IMG/VR virus record: IMGVR_UViG_3300025874_000005
Coordinates: 62,001-126,000 of that record
Origin: a virus
Length of the DNA: 64,000 bases
Direction: 5' to 3' (one strand)
Shown: positions 34,995-43,673 of the stretch, piece after piece
Layout of the letters: every line of letters starts with the position of its first letter
Numbering within the stretch: position 1 is the stretch's first letter
The notes under the pieces: model-generated
What the model was told of the DNA's origin: nothing
Database searches by the model: none
The model's input: only the letters and a program-made list of their open reading frames with translations
Translations under genes and position numbers: made by a program

Positions 34995-36997
34995 GTAAGG
35001 TAATAGCAGCATATGGTGGTGGTTTTAAACCACCCACTAAAGGACATTTAGAAGTAGTTAAAAAAGCTTTAGAATCTCTTCCTGAAATAGATGAATTTAT
35101 TATTTATGTTGGGAGTAAGGAAAGAAATGGGGTAAGTCAAGCTGAAGCTATTTTAATTTGGGATATATTTAAAAAATATCTCCCTATGAAAGTCAGAATT
35201 GAACCTGCAAAATCACCAATTGGTGATATTGTTCGTTTAGGAAAAAATAACCCTGAGGATGAAGTTTATTTTATTATAGGAGGAAGAGAAGGAAGAGATG
35301 ATGATTTAGAAGATATTGAAAATAGAACTAAAAACATAGAATCCGCTTATCCTAATATGAAAGTAAAAGTACAATTTACACAAGATAAAGGTATGAGTGG
35401 AACTAATGCTAGAAAAGCAGCAAAAATGTCAACTGATGAATTATCACCATTTCTACCTGATGAGTTAGATGATAGTGAAAAAGAAGAAGTATTTAATATC
35501 TTAAGACCAGTAATTAAAGAAGAAATTACCAAACCCCAATTAGATTCAATTGAAAAATATGCTGATAGTTTATTTAATAAATTAGGAATTGATATTGAGT
35601 TTACAAAACATTTCTTAGATAGGGTAAATGATGAAAGAAATATTAAACCTATATCAGTACCAGAATTAGTAGGGATGTTTAAACGTTTACATAGAAAACA
35701 CGGTAAACCTTTATCCAAAATAGACGATGATTTTAATGCTGTTGTTAAGGATTTTAATAATAATATTAATATACCATTTGCTATAAATGTAACTGATGAT
35801 GATATTGAAATGTATGCCAAAACAGTAATGCGTAAAAAAGATTTCAAAACCTCAACTCCTGTTATTGCCCTTAATGAAAACGCTTCATATACTAAAGATA
35901 TTAATCTTATTGAAAAATTAGCTCAACTAACTCAACATATGTTAGATAAAGGCATGAACATAGAACCTTTACCTAGTTTAGAATTTGTTAATGGTGATAG
36001 TGAAAATGCACGCGAATTTCTTGGTAAGACAGCGTATTATGACCCAAACACACAAACTATAGTATTATATACTGAAGGTAGACATCCTAAAGATATAGCG
36101 CGTAGTTACACTCATGAAATGATTCACCACATTCAAAATTTAGAAGATAGATTAGGTAATATTACTACAACAAACACTCAAGAAGATGATGAGTTAAATG
36201 ATATTGAAGCAGAAGCTAATTTAAAAGGCACAATGACATTTAGAAATTGGACTGATAGTTTAAATGAGGTTGTTGTAGGTAACAAAATTGAATGTGATAA
36301 GTGTGGTTGGAGTTGGAAAATAGCAGATGGTGGAGATGATTTATTTATATGTCATAAATGTGGGAACAATAATAAGCCTATAAATGAAGTAAAACCTTAT
36401 AAACATAAACATGGTTTTGATGACAAATTAGGCAAAGATCCCTTTGGTTTAAACCAATTTGCTAGAGAAATAGCCGAAGGAGTTTTGATACCCGAAGAAG
36501 AGGTCGTATCTTCACCCCCTATGGAATATAAAATATACTCAGACATGGATGGTGTGTTAACAGATTTTGACAAATCATTCGAAAAATACTCAAAAGGAAT
36601 ACCACCTAGAGAGTATGAAAAGAAATTTGGTAAAGATGGTTTTTGGAAATTAATTGATGGTGAAGGTAAAGTTGGATTTTGGGTAGGAATGCCTTGGATG
36701 GAAGATGCTAAACAGTATTGGGATTATATTAAAGATTACGATGTAGAGTTATTATCTTCTCCATCTAGATCTGAAACATCAAGATTAGGTAAAAGATTAT
36801 GGGTTAGAAATAATATGCCGGGCATTAAATTAACTTTAGCACAAGCTTATAATAAGAAAAATTATGCTGAACCTAATCATATATTAATTGATGATAGAGA
36901 ATCAAATATAGAACAATGGAAAGAAGCAGGTGGAATAGGCATATTACACACATCAGCAGCTGACACTATTAACCAACTTAAAGCATTAGGATTATGA
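34991..36997 (+). CDS. Polyprotein: nucleotidyltransferase + HExxH peptidase + zinc ribbon + HAD phosphatase
   Basis: Residues 1-180 form a NadM-like nucleotidyltransferase (GGGFKPPTKGH, H19; MSGTNARKAA near 135). Residues 205-290 are a small domain with HFLDRVNDERN. Residues 300-420 contain HEMIHH (H375, E376, H379), a zincin site, with acidic residues 400-408 as possible third ligand. Residues 435-457 are a zinc ribbon (CDKC, CHKC). Residues 512-668 are a HAD/5'-nucleotidase-type domain (SDMDGVLTDF, D518/D520; LIDDRESN). (L/I)-x-E sites fall exactly between modules: LNE296, LNE426, INE466, IAE496. I infer processing by gp21 into separate packaged proteins. Confidence 0.75.
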   Translation: MSKVIAAYGGGFKPPTKGHLEVVKKALESLPEIDEFIIYVGSKERNGVSQAEAILIWDIFKKYLPMKVRIEPAKSPIGDIVRLGKNNPEDEVYFIIGGREGRDDDLEDIENRTKNIESAYPNMKVKVQFTQDKGMSGTNARKAAKMSTDELSPFLPDELDDSEKEEVFNILRPVIKEEITKPQLDSIEKYADSLFNKLGIDIEFTKHFLDRVNDERNIKPISVPELVGMFKRLHRKHGKPLSKIDDDFNAVVKDFNNNINIPFAINVTDDDIEMYAKTVMRKKDFKTSTPVIALNENASYTKDINLIEKLAQLTQHMLDKGMNIEPLPSLEFVNGDSENAREFLGKTAYYDPNTQTIVLYTEGRHPKDIARSYTHEMIHHIQNLEDRLGNITTTNTQEDDELNDIEAEANLKGTMTFRNWTDSLNEVVVGNKIECDKCGWSWKIADGGDDLFICHKCGNNNKPINEVKPYKHKHGFDDKLGKDPFGLNQFAREIAEGVLIPEEEVVSSPPMEYKIYSDMDGVLTDFDKSFEKYSKGIPPREYEKKFGKDGFWKLIDGEGKVGFWVGMPWMEDAKQYWDYIKDYDVELLSSPSRSETSRLGKRLWVRNNMPGIKLTLAQAYNKKNYAEPNHILIDDRESNIEQWKEAGGIGILHTSAADTINQLKALGL

Positions 36998-37206
36998 GTA
37001 AATTAAATACACTAGCTGGGGGATATAAGGGGGGATCACCAAGATTAAGAAGTAATAATACTCCAAAACCCTTTATTGGAGACCCACCAAAACAGGTAGA
37101 TGTAGAACAATTATCAAATTATCTTAAACAATTATATAGTGGGGGTAATTTATCAAAAGAAGGTGTACAAGTTATTATTAAAGAATTAAATAAATTAGTT
37201 TTATGA
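36994..37206 (+). CDS. Hypothetical protein (70 aa)
   Basis: It starts and ends in ATGA overlaps. The N-terminal 35 residues are Gly/Pro/Asn-rich and basic; the C-terminal 35 are helical (DVEQLSNYLKQLYSGGNLSK). A small member of the internal-head block, without a recognised family. Confidence 0.55.
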   Translation: MSKLNTLAGGYKGGSPRLRSNNTPKPFIGDPPKQVDVEQLSNYLKQLYSGGNLSKEGVQVIIKELNKLVL

Positions 37207-37778
37207 GTAAAGTACAAGGTCTAAATAAACAATTTACTGAAAGAGATGTAAATAGAATGCGTAACCTTATCCAAGGAAAACACGGTGAAAAAGTAGGTCA
37301 GAGTGTGGGTTATGCTAAACATGATAAAGATTATAAAGAAGGTGATGTTTGGGAAGTAGATGGTAGGATGTGGACTATTAAAGAAGGTATTAAACAAAAT
37401 ATTACCAAATTAGATAAAGCAAAAAAAGCACACATAATGCCTATTTTTTGCCCTAATTGTGGGTCTAAAATGCATACAGATTTAGATAAACCCTACTACA
37501 ATATACATAAAAAATGTTTTAATTGTGTTGTTGAGTTTGAACATCATTTAAGAGTAGCAGGTTTATATGAAGCTTATGAGTCTAAAATCATCAACTCAGA
37601 AATAGATAATTTTGTTAATGAATTTAAAGCTTATATAGAAGCTGAGTTAGTATTATCTAATAAAGGTTTTATTACAGAACAGGGCGATGTTGAAAGTTGG
37701 GTAGGGGCTCCTAATAAATCAAAAGTATTAGAAGGATTAAATAAAACTATCGAACATTTAAATAATCTTAAAAAGTAA
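37203..37778 (+). CDS. Zinc-finger protein of the internal-head block (191 aa)
   Basis: A CPNCGSKMH...KKCFNCVVEFEHH segment (about residues 83-118) makes a CxxC...CxxC zinc site followed by two His. Before it lies a basic region with EGDVWEVDGRMWTIKEGI, and after it a long helical C-terminal half. It probably binds nucleic acid or protein through the zinc ribbon. It is the last gene of the 34197 late transcript. Confidence 0.6.
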   Translation: MSKVQGLNKQFTERDVNRMRNLIQGKHGEKVGQSVGYAKHDKDYKEGDVWEVDGRMWTIKEGIKQNITKLDKAKKAHIMPIFCPNCGSKMHTDLDKPYYNIHKKCFNCVVEFEHHLRVAGLYEAYESKIINSEIDNFVNEFKAYIEAELVLSNKGFITEQGDVESWVGAPNKSKVLEGLNKTIEHLNNLKK

Positions 37779-37789
37779 CATATTTTTAT

Positions 37790-37799
37790 ATATTTATAA
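37790..37799 (+). promoter_or_regulatory. Late promoter motif ATATTTATAA
   Basis: Exact copy ending 10 nt before the ATG at 37810. Confidence 0.7.
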
Positions 37800-37809
37800 C
37801 TAAAAATCA

Positions 37810-39357
37810 ATGGATAATTTTAATATCACTAAGTGGAATAGAAACCGCTATCTTAATGAAGGTCAAATAGACGAATATGGGGAATATAGATCTCGAGAAA
37901 TAGAATTAGGAAAAGAATTAGATTCTCAATTTAATGATTATAACCCTAACATTTCATTACAAATGTATAGTGGTGACAGACCAGATTCAGACCCATTAAA
38001 AGGCAAAGGCTTTGGTTCTATAACATTTAGTGTTAGAGAAGAACTTGATCCTAATGATTGGAATAAAGCATTAAAGTGGGTAGAATCTAAAGGATTTGAA
38101 ATAGAATCAGAATCTAATTGGTATGAAATGGAATATGATGGAGATAGAGCATGGTACCCAAAAATAAAATTTCAATTTAATGTAGCAGATTTTCCAATCA
38201 ACGAAGGGATGAGTAAAGCAGGCATCAAAAAACAAATCAAAGATGCAGAAGAAATATTAGATAGTGGTGAAGCTAATGGTGAACCTTTAACTTCTGAAAC
38301 AGAAATGTTAGTACAGAAAGAACTTAAAAGACTACTTTCACTATACAAATCAGTTAACGAAATGGATATAAATGACCCAGTACTCGTAAAAATAAGAGCT
38401 GCTAAAGATAGAACTGATAAAATACTATCCCAACCTAAATCAGATTTCGGTAAAGAATATGGTGATGCTGTTAAAAAAGCTCGTGGTGGTAATAATAATG
38501 ATACTAAACTTAGATTTCTTAAGAAAGAAAGAGATCAATTAATGCGTGATATGGAGCAAGAAGCTGAACCAGAAGGTGGACCAATTGCTGATGAATATGG
38601 TAGTAAACTAAACCGTATAGATAATGCAATTGCTAAACTATCAGGTAGAAAAGAAATGACTTATGACCAAGCAATAGCTGAAGGTAAAAAAATAGGAAAA
38701 AATTCATATAAAACTAGAACTGCTATAAACACAGCACCTGGAAAAACAGAAGATAAAGAAGTAATAATTGATAACATAAGTGATCTTGATAATGTTACTA
38801 TTAGATGGAGAGGAACTAACCATCATGGTAATAAAACACTTACAAATTTAAAATTTAAACAAGAATCTAAAGGTGATGATGATTTAATGGCAATATCAAA
38901 TGATGATAAATGGCTATTTATAGTAGATAGGGATGACGACACAGGGGAGATAGATTGGAATACTTTAATCGTAGATAGTAGAGAATTAGAACAAGACGAT
39001 GGTAGCTATGCCGTAGATTCTGAAGATAGAATAAATACTAAAGAATCAATAGATGAAAGTGCTTCAACAGAAGAAAAAAGAATTGCCTTACGTGCTATTA
39101 AAAGTATAGCTAAGTATAGAGGTGTTAGTGAAGATGAAGCAAAACGAGATCTTACTAGAGCAATTGAACAGTTAGGTAGTTTAAAAGAAGCAATTAAAGA
39201 TATTAAAGAAACTACTGAATTAGGAAAAAATCTAACTGAAGAACTTTGTGCTAAAGGTAAAGCATATAGAAAGAAAAGAATGGCAGCTGGTGAGAAATCA
39301 TCTGCTTACTTGAATGGTCGTGCTGTTAAAGTATGTAAAGGTCAAATGAAAGGGTAG
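37810..39357 (+). CDS. Internal-head polyprotein with basic Cys-containing C-terminal module
   Basis: Residues 1-17 (MDNFNITKWNRNRYLNE) end in L-N-E before Gly, a gp21-type site after a targeting-like peptide. Further sites are INE132 before Gly and IAE near 291 before Gly. The first module (18-132) is a small beta-rich domain; the middle is helical. The tail TEELCAKGKAYRKKRMAAGE with SAYLNGRAVKVCKG is a basic two-cysteine module that looks DNA-binding. I infer cutting into several internal-head proteins. No enzymatic motif is visible. Confidence 0.6.
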   Translation: MDNFNITKWNRNRYLNEGQIDEYGEYRSREIELGKELDSQFNDYNPNISLQMYSGDRPDSDPLKGKGFGSITFSVREELDPNDWNKALKWVESKGFEIESESNWYEMEYDGDRAWYPKIKFQFNVADFPINEGMSKAGIKKQIKDAEEILDSGEANGEPLTSETEMLVQKELKRLLSLYKSVNEMDINDPVLVKIRAAKDRTDKILSQPKSDFGKEYGDAVKKARGGNNNDTKLRFLKKERDQLMRDMEQEAEPEGGPIADEYGSKLNRIDNAIAKLSGRKEMTYDQAIAEGKKIGKNSYKTRTAINTAPGKTEDKEVIIDNISDLDNVTIRWRGTNHHGNKTLTNLKFKQESKGDDDLMAISNDDKWLFIVDRDDDTGEIDWNTLIVDSRELEQDDGSYAVDSEDRINTKESIDESASTEEKRIALRAIKSIAKYRGVSEDEAKRDLTRAIEQLGSLKEAIKDIKETTELGKNLTEELCAKGKAYRKKRMAAGEKSSAYLNGRAVKVCKGQMKG

Positions 39358-39358
39358 T

Positions 39359-39895
39359 ATGAAAGATTTAAAAATAATACAAGAATTTTTTTCTAAACCT
39401 ATCTATGAAAATGAAATAGATAGTTTAGGTGATGCTTTAGCTGATGAAATAAAAGATACCTTAGAAGATAAAAAAGATGAATTAAAAGAAATAGTTGATC
39501 CTATAACAATTTTATCTACAGTATTAGCTAGCACAACATTAATCAACATTATAGCTAAATTCTCAGGTAAAATATTTAAAAAATATAATTTTGGTAAAGG
39601 TGAAGAAGCAGCTAAAAAAATCTATGATTTTACTCATAAATTAGAACAAGATTTTAAGGGACCCATTAAACGTGTAGTTTCATTATTTTCTAAAGATCCA
39701 AAAACAATAAAATTGGTAACTGATGGTTTATATGCTTTATTAATTTTAAGTTTAGGTGTTAAAGCCGGTAGTGGAGCAGTACAAAGTTTATCAAAAGGTA
39801 ATATAGCATCAGGAACCATTAGTGGTTTAAAGGCAGCTTTAAAAGGTAAAGATTTAACTACACTAATTAAAGATATAGCAGGAGCAGTAACATGA
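39359..39895 (+). CDS. Internal-head-block protein with hydrophobic segments (178 aa)
   Basis: After a short amphipathic N-terminus (MKDLKIIQEFFSKPIYENE) and an acidic helix come two hydrophobic stretches: ITILSTVLASTTLINIIAKF near residue 48-67 and LYALLILSLGVKAGSGAV near 124-141. The sequence between is basic. This could be a membrane-active protein packaged in the head and inserted in the host membrane during genome entry, but that is inference. It is coupled by ATGA to the next gene. Confidence 0.5.
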   Translation: MKDLKIIQEFFSKPIYENEIDSLGDALADEIKDTLEDKKDELKEIVDPITILSTVLASTTLINIIAKFSGKIFKKYNFGKGEEAAKKIYDFTHKLEQDFKGPIKRVVSLFSKDPKTIKLVTDGLYALLILSLGVKAGSGAVQSLSKGNIASGTISGLKAALKGKDLTTLIKDIAGAVT

Positions 39896-40182
39896 TAACA
39901 GAAGAAAGAGTATATGAAATAGTTAAAGAATCCTTACGTGATTGGTTTAAAAAAGAAAATTGGGTAAGAATTAACACATCAGGTAATATTGCAGGTGATT
40001 GTGGTACTATGAAAAAAGGAAAGGCCACTACCAGATGTTTACCTAAGAAAAAAGCTCAATCTTTGTCAAAATCAGAAAGAAAATCTACAGTTGCTAAGAA
40101 AGTTAGGGGTAGTAAAAAAGGAAAACAATTTGTAAAAAATACAAAGTCCGCAAAATATCGAAAAGGAACGTATGAGAAATAA
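39892..40182 (+). CDS. Highly basic small protein, probable DNA-binding (96 aa)
   Basis: The C-terminal 65 residues are dominated by Lys and Arg (TTRCLPKKKAQSLSKSERKS, then VRGSKKGKQFVKNTKSAKY), with two cysteines (DCG, RCLP). Charge and size suggest a DNA-condensing virion protein. The N-terminus (MITEERVYEIVKESLRDWF) is amphipathic like other internal-head proteins. It ends 7 nt before the next late motif. Confidence 0.6.
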   Translation: MITEERVYEIVKESLRDWFKKENWVRINTSGNIAGDCGTMKKGKATTRCLPKKKAQSLSKSERKSTVAKKVRGSKKGKQFVKNTKSAKYRKGTYEK

Positions 40183-40189
40183 TTTTTAC

Positions 40190-40199
40190 ATATTTATAA
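40190..40199 (+). promoter_or_regulatory. Late promoter motif ATATTTATAA
   Basis: Exact copy ending 31 nt before the ATG at 40231, the longest leader in the set. Confidence 0.65.
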
Positions 40200-40230
40200 T
40201 AAAATTAATCAACAGAAAAATACAAATATA

Positions 40231-40893
40231 ATGAAAAAATCGGAATTAAAAGAAATCATCAAAAGTCAGTTTTTAGCTGAAGCTGATGACTCTAAAAAAG
40301 GAAACAGCGAAGAACAAAAACGAATGGAAGGTGCCATTCGTGATGATAGAGATCACATTAAAAATCTTGAAAAAGACATTAAAGATAACGAAGAAAAATT
40401 AGCTAAATTAAAGAAAGACTTTAAAAAAGATGTTAATGAAGCTGAGGATGTTGATGTTGAAGATAATGAAGATATTGATGTTGAAGATAATGAAGATATT
40501 GATGTAGATATTGAAGATGATGTTAACATTGATGATGAATCATCCAAATCAGAAATTGAAGTTGATTCAGAATTAGCAGGTGAAGATTCTGATGTAGCAG
40601 CTATATTAGGTCTTTTAACTAAGGCACAAGAAGAAGCTAAAGGTTTAGGAGATGAAAAACTATTAGACCAAATAGGAAATACAATTACTTATTATACTAG
40701 AGCACACGTTGTAGCTACTAATGAAGAACAAGGAATGGATCCTGAAAGATTCGTAGGTTCGGGTGGTGATGAAGTTGATTCTGATAGTATAGTTAATGTA
40801 ACAAAAGACAACCCAGCTGAAGATGCTGAGATTGGATTTGCATTAGATGAGTCAATTCAAAGATTTGCTAAATTAGCAGGATTAGAAAAATAA
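40231..40893 (+). CDS. Acidic internal-head/core protein with gp22-like C-terminus
   Basis: Residues 1-17 (MKKSELKEIIKSQFLAE) followed by Ala form a targeting-like peptide with an L-A-E gp21 site, very like the T4 internal-protein leader. A charged coiled coil (40-70) and a strongly acidic D/E/I/V repeat tract (72-115) follow. The C-terminus SIQRFAKLAGLEK is nearly the same as the end of the scaffold protein (VARFKKLAGII at 60080-61237). It is probably part of the prohead core, cleaved during maturation. There is no enzyme motif. Confidence 0.65.
   Translation: MKKSELKEIIKSQFLAEADDSKKGNSEEQKRMEGAIRDDRDHIKNLEKDIKDNEEKLAKLKKDFKKDVNEAEDVDVEDNEDIDVEDNEDIDVDIEDDVNIDDESSKSEIEVDSELAGEDSDVAAILGLLTKAQEEAKGLGDEKLLDQIGNTITYYTRAHVVATNEEQGMDPERFVGSGGDEVDSDSIVNVTKDNPAEDAEIGFALDESIQRFAKLAGLEK
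40453..40500 (+). repeat. Two tandem copies of a 24-bp coding repeat
   Basis: GATGTTGAAGATAATGAAGA plus TATT is repeated exactly at 40453-40476 and 40477-40500, encoding DVEDNEDI twice in the acidic tract. A third, degenerate copy follows. Copy number may vary between related phages. Confidence 0.8.
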
Positions 40894-40928
40894 ATAAAAA
40901 CAGTTATTAACAAATAAAATTTATAAAA

Positions 40929-41084
40929 ATGGACACAAAAGAATTATTAGAAGGAATTAAAGAACAAGTATTATTAATTGAAGCAGAATTAGAAAAAACA
41001 AGTGCTGCCGCAAAGGGTAGATGTAGATCTGCTGCCAATAAAATTAAAAACTTATCTGCTGATTTCAAAAGAAACCATAAATAG
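40929..41084 (+). CDS. Histone H1-like (Hc1-type) small DNA-binding protein (51 aa)
   Basis: ATG 40929 to TAG 41082-41084. The N-terminal 24 residues form an acidic helix; residues 25-51 (SAAAKGRCRSAANKIKNLSA, then DFKRNHK) match the pattern of Bacteroidota/Chlamydia Hc1-like proteins, in which small residues alternate with K/R before a K-x-F-R end. It probably binds phage DNA in the head or the infected cell. Placement among basic internal-head genes supports this. The family call rests on pattern alone. Confidence 0.5.
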   Translation: MDTKELLEGIKEQVLLIEAELEKTSAAAKGRCRSAANKIKNLSADFKRNHK

Positions 41085-41086
41085 GA

Positions 41087-43231
41087 ATGAACGAGCGTAA
41101 ACTGTCAAAAGCAGAACTCAAAAAGAGGGAAGATATTATCATGAATATGAAAGGTAACAAACGTGACCTTGTTAAAAAATATGGTAAAGATGCTGAGGCA
41201 GTTATGTATGGACGTGCAACTAATATGGCTAAAAAACAAACAAAAGAAATGAGAGATCCTAATTTAACAGAGTTGATTAAAGATGCATTAAAAAACCCAT
41301 CAAAAGCAGATTTAAATAAGGATGGAAAGCTATCAGATTATGAAAAAACTAGGGGGGCTGCTATTGAAAAAAACATAAAAGAATTAGACTCATCAATTCC
41401 GTTGGGAAAAGATTTTACTTATGATTATGAAGATATAGGTCAATTTTATTTAGAAGGTTTTGGTAGACCACACTCATTAAATAATAGTGAATTAGAAGCA
41501 TTAGGTAAGCAAATTGTTGGTAGACTATATGGTGGTAACATTAGTAAAGCCTATGATGATTTAAAAAATAAAGGTAAAATGAATGAAGTAGAATTACCTA
41601 CATCAATTATCCAGAAATTTGCTAATGAAATTAAGGACCCCCAAGGATTTGCAAAAGCAATGCTTGGGATTTTTAATTCTATACAAGATAAAGAACAAAA
41701 AGATTATTCTAAAAATCAAAAATTTGGAAGAGTACTTAGTTATTTAAAAGATATAGCCGATAGTGAAGCTGAAGAAATAAATGAAGCACCAGGAACAACA
41801 TTAGATTTATCTCAAGATGATATGGATAAACTTCATCAAAGTGGTAAATTAGAACTTGATGGTCATAAACTTTTATATAAAGTAAAAGAAGATATTGATT
41901 TAGGTCATGAAGATAATGAACCTGGAATGCTTAAAGCAGAGCTTTACCATATTGGTAGTTATGCTATGGAATTATATAAAATGATGGATGATTTAGAAGG
42001 TATGGGAGAAATTGATTTCCCTGCTTGGTGGCAATCAAAAATCACAACAGCTAAAAATAATATATCAGGAGCTAAACATTATCTTGAATTTGAACTTAAA
42101 GAACCTAAAATTGATGCCGTAGTTGATGTAGCTACAGACGTAGTAGATGAAGAAATAGGCCAACTAGGCACAGATGGTGATACAGGATTTCAAGCGTCAT
42201 TATACACACCAAACGAATTAGGTGATGCATCAGTAGGAAGAGAATATGCATCAGGAGCATTTGAGGAAAGTAAAAAACCAATAGAAGAAGCAATGAATAT
42301 GAATAAATGGCGCCGCGCCTACAACGGAAAAGCATTTGCTAAAAAAACAGTATATTTAACAGATTATAATAATAATAAAAAGAGATATACTATTTATTTT
42401 AAATATAAGGAAACACCATCTAAAGATGTTGTATCACTTAAAGAATCTCATTATGGTAATCATGAAGGTAGTGGAATGGCATTTGCAATGTCTAATTTAC
42501 AAAACAAACCAGTATATCAATTTACATCTGATGATAAATTTGAGTGGGACAATGAAGAAGAATTTGATGCTTGGGTAGCAGAAGGACCTAAAGGTTTAGA
42601 AAGTTTACTAAGCTTTTTCTTAGGTGGTAGAAATGTTGATGATGCTATTAAATCTTGGTTTGACACAGGTGTTACTGATAAAAGTAAATTAAAAATAGGA
42701 CCTGCAGAATATTATCCAGATGCAGCCGTAAATGAATCTACTTCTAAACATAGTTCAATAGCAGAAAAATTAGCTAAAGAGTTAAAAGAAGGTTTACCTA
42801 AAGGATTTTGGGATAAAAAAATCGATGCTAAAGATGAAGACCAAGATGGTAAAATAGATGAAGACTTAAAAGGTCTAATGGCACAGGGAGAAAAAATAGC
42901 TGCATTTGCTAATAAGCAAAGTGGGTATGAAGGGGGTGTATCTTCACCTGTAAGAGGTGTTTTAGCAGCTATGGCAGCAGCGGGTGCACCTGATTTTGAT
43001 GGTGATGATGAAATGGTAAGTTATTATACTAGAAAATTAACTAAAGCTATTGAAACTCAAAAAGGTAAAAAATATATGAGTGGTTTTTCTATTGATGAAT
43101 CATACGATACTTTAGTTAATAAAATTAAAAAACAAGGTAAATCTAGTAAGGCAGCTAAAGCAATTGCAGGTGCAGTAGCATCATATAAAGCAAAAGGCGG
43201 AGGTAAAGGCCCAACAGCAAAACAAAAATAA
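41087..43231 (+). CDS. Internal-head polyprotein with EF-hand-like loops (714 aa)
   Basis: Modules: a basic helical N-terminus with NKRDLVKKYGKDAEAVMYGR (residues 24-43); a perfect EF-hand loop DLNKDGKLSDYE (75-86); helical domains; an acidic domain with LELDGHKLLYKVKEDIDLGH near 260-280; an SH3-like middle part; a second calcium-loop-like DEDQDGKIDEDL; and a Lys/Gly/Ala-rich tail. Module junctions carry (L/I)-x-E sites (INE before Ala, IEE before Ala, LKE before Gly, IDE before Ser). I infer gp21 processing to several packaged proteins. No catalytic motif was found. Confidence 0.6.
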   Translation: MNERKLSKAELKKREDIIMNMKGNKRDLVKKYGKDAEAVMYGRATNMAKKQTKEMRDPNLTELIKDALKNPSKADLNKDGKLSDYEKTRGAAIEKNIKELDSSIPLGKDFTYDYEDIGQFYLEGFGRPHSLNNSELEALGKQIVGRLYGGNISKAYDDLKNKGKMNEVELPTSIIQKFANEIKDPQGFAKAMLGIFNSIQDKEQKDYSKNQKFGRVLSYLKDIADSEAEEINEAPGTTLDLSQDDMDKLHQSGKLELDGHKLLYKVKEDIDLGHEDNEPGMLKAELYHIGSYAMELYKMMDDLEGMGEIDFPAWWQSKITTAKNNISGAKHYLEFELKEPKIDAVVDVATDVVDEEIGQLGTDGDTGFQASLYTPNELGDASVGREYASGAFEESKKPIEEAMNMNKWRRAYNGKAFAKKTVYLTDYNNNKKRYTIYFKYKETPSKDVVSLKESHYGNHEGSGMAFAMSNLQNKPVYQFTSDDKFEWDNEEEFDAWVAEGPKGLESLLSFFLGGRNVDDAIKSWFDTGVTDKSKLKIGPAEYYPDAAVNESTSKHSSIAEKLAKELKEGLPKGFWDKKIDAKDEDQDGKIDEDLKGLMAQGEKIAAFANKQSGYEGGVSSPVRGVLAAMAAAGAPDFDGDDEMVSYYTRKLTKAIETQKGKKYMSGFSIDESYDTLVNKIKKQGKSSKAAKAIAGAVASYKAKGGGKGPTAKQK

Positions 43232-43232
43232 C

Positions 43233-43673
43233 ATGACATCAGCAGAATTAAGGGAAAAGATAAGATTACTTGTCCCAACTGTTGTTGGTAACAAGAAACA
43301 AGCAGAAGCAGCTGCTGTGGAATATGATGAATTAACAAAATTCCCAGAGTTAAAAGCTATTATTGTTGACTTGTTAACTCATGAATTTGATTCTTTTTTA
43401 TCATCAATTGATTGGGTTGCCCCAAAACCATCAACTTTTAGAATAAATTTAAAAAATGATCAAGCTTTTTATTTAACATACTCAAGAACAAGTTGGGTAG
43501 CTCAAGTAGAAGGTAAAAGATATTACTTATTAAATCTACCAGAAGAAGAAAGAGCAACAGAAGCTATTGCACGTATTTTAAGATATGGTGTAAAGGCTGA
43601 CACTGATGCTGTTGAAGGTGGTGGAGAAGATGTAGATGTGGAGGTAGATGATAACGTTGATATAGACATATAA
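43233..43673 (+). CDS. Hypothetical protein with acidic tail (146 aa)
   Basis: The N-terminal 45 residues are helical (LREKIRLLVPTVVGNKKQAE). The middle is an alpha/beta domain with FDSFLSSIDWVAPKPSTFRI; the end is a disordered Asp/Glu/Val tract (EDVDVEVDDNVDIDI) like that of the 40231 product. Its stop overlaps the nuclease-like gene, suggesting paired products. Function unknown. Confidence 0.55.
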   Translation: MTSAELREKIRLLVPTVVGNKKQAEAAAVEYDELTKFPELKAIIVDLLTHEFDSFLSSIDWVAPKPSTFRINLKNDQAFYLTYSRTSWVAQVEGKRYYLLNLPEEERATEAIARILRYGVKADTDAVEGGGEDVDVEVDDNVDIDI

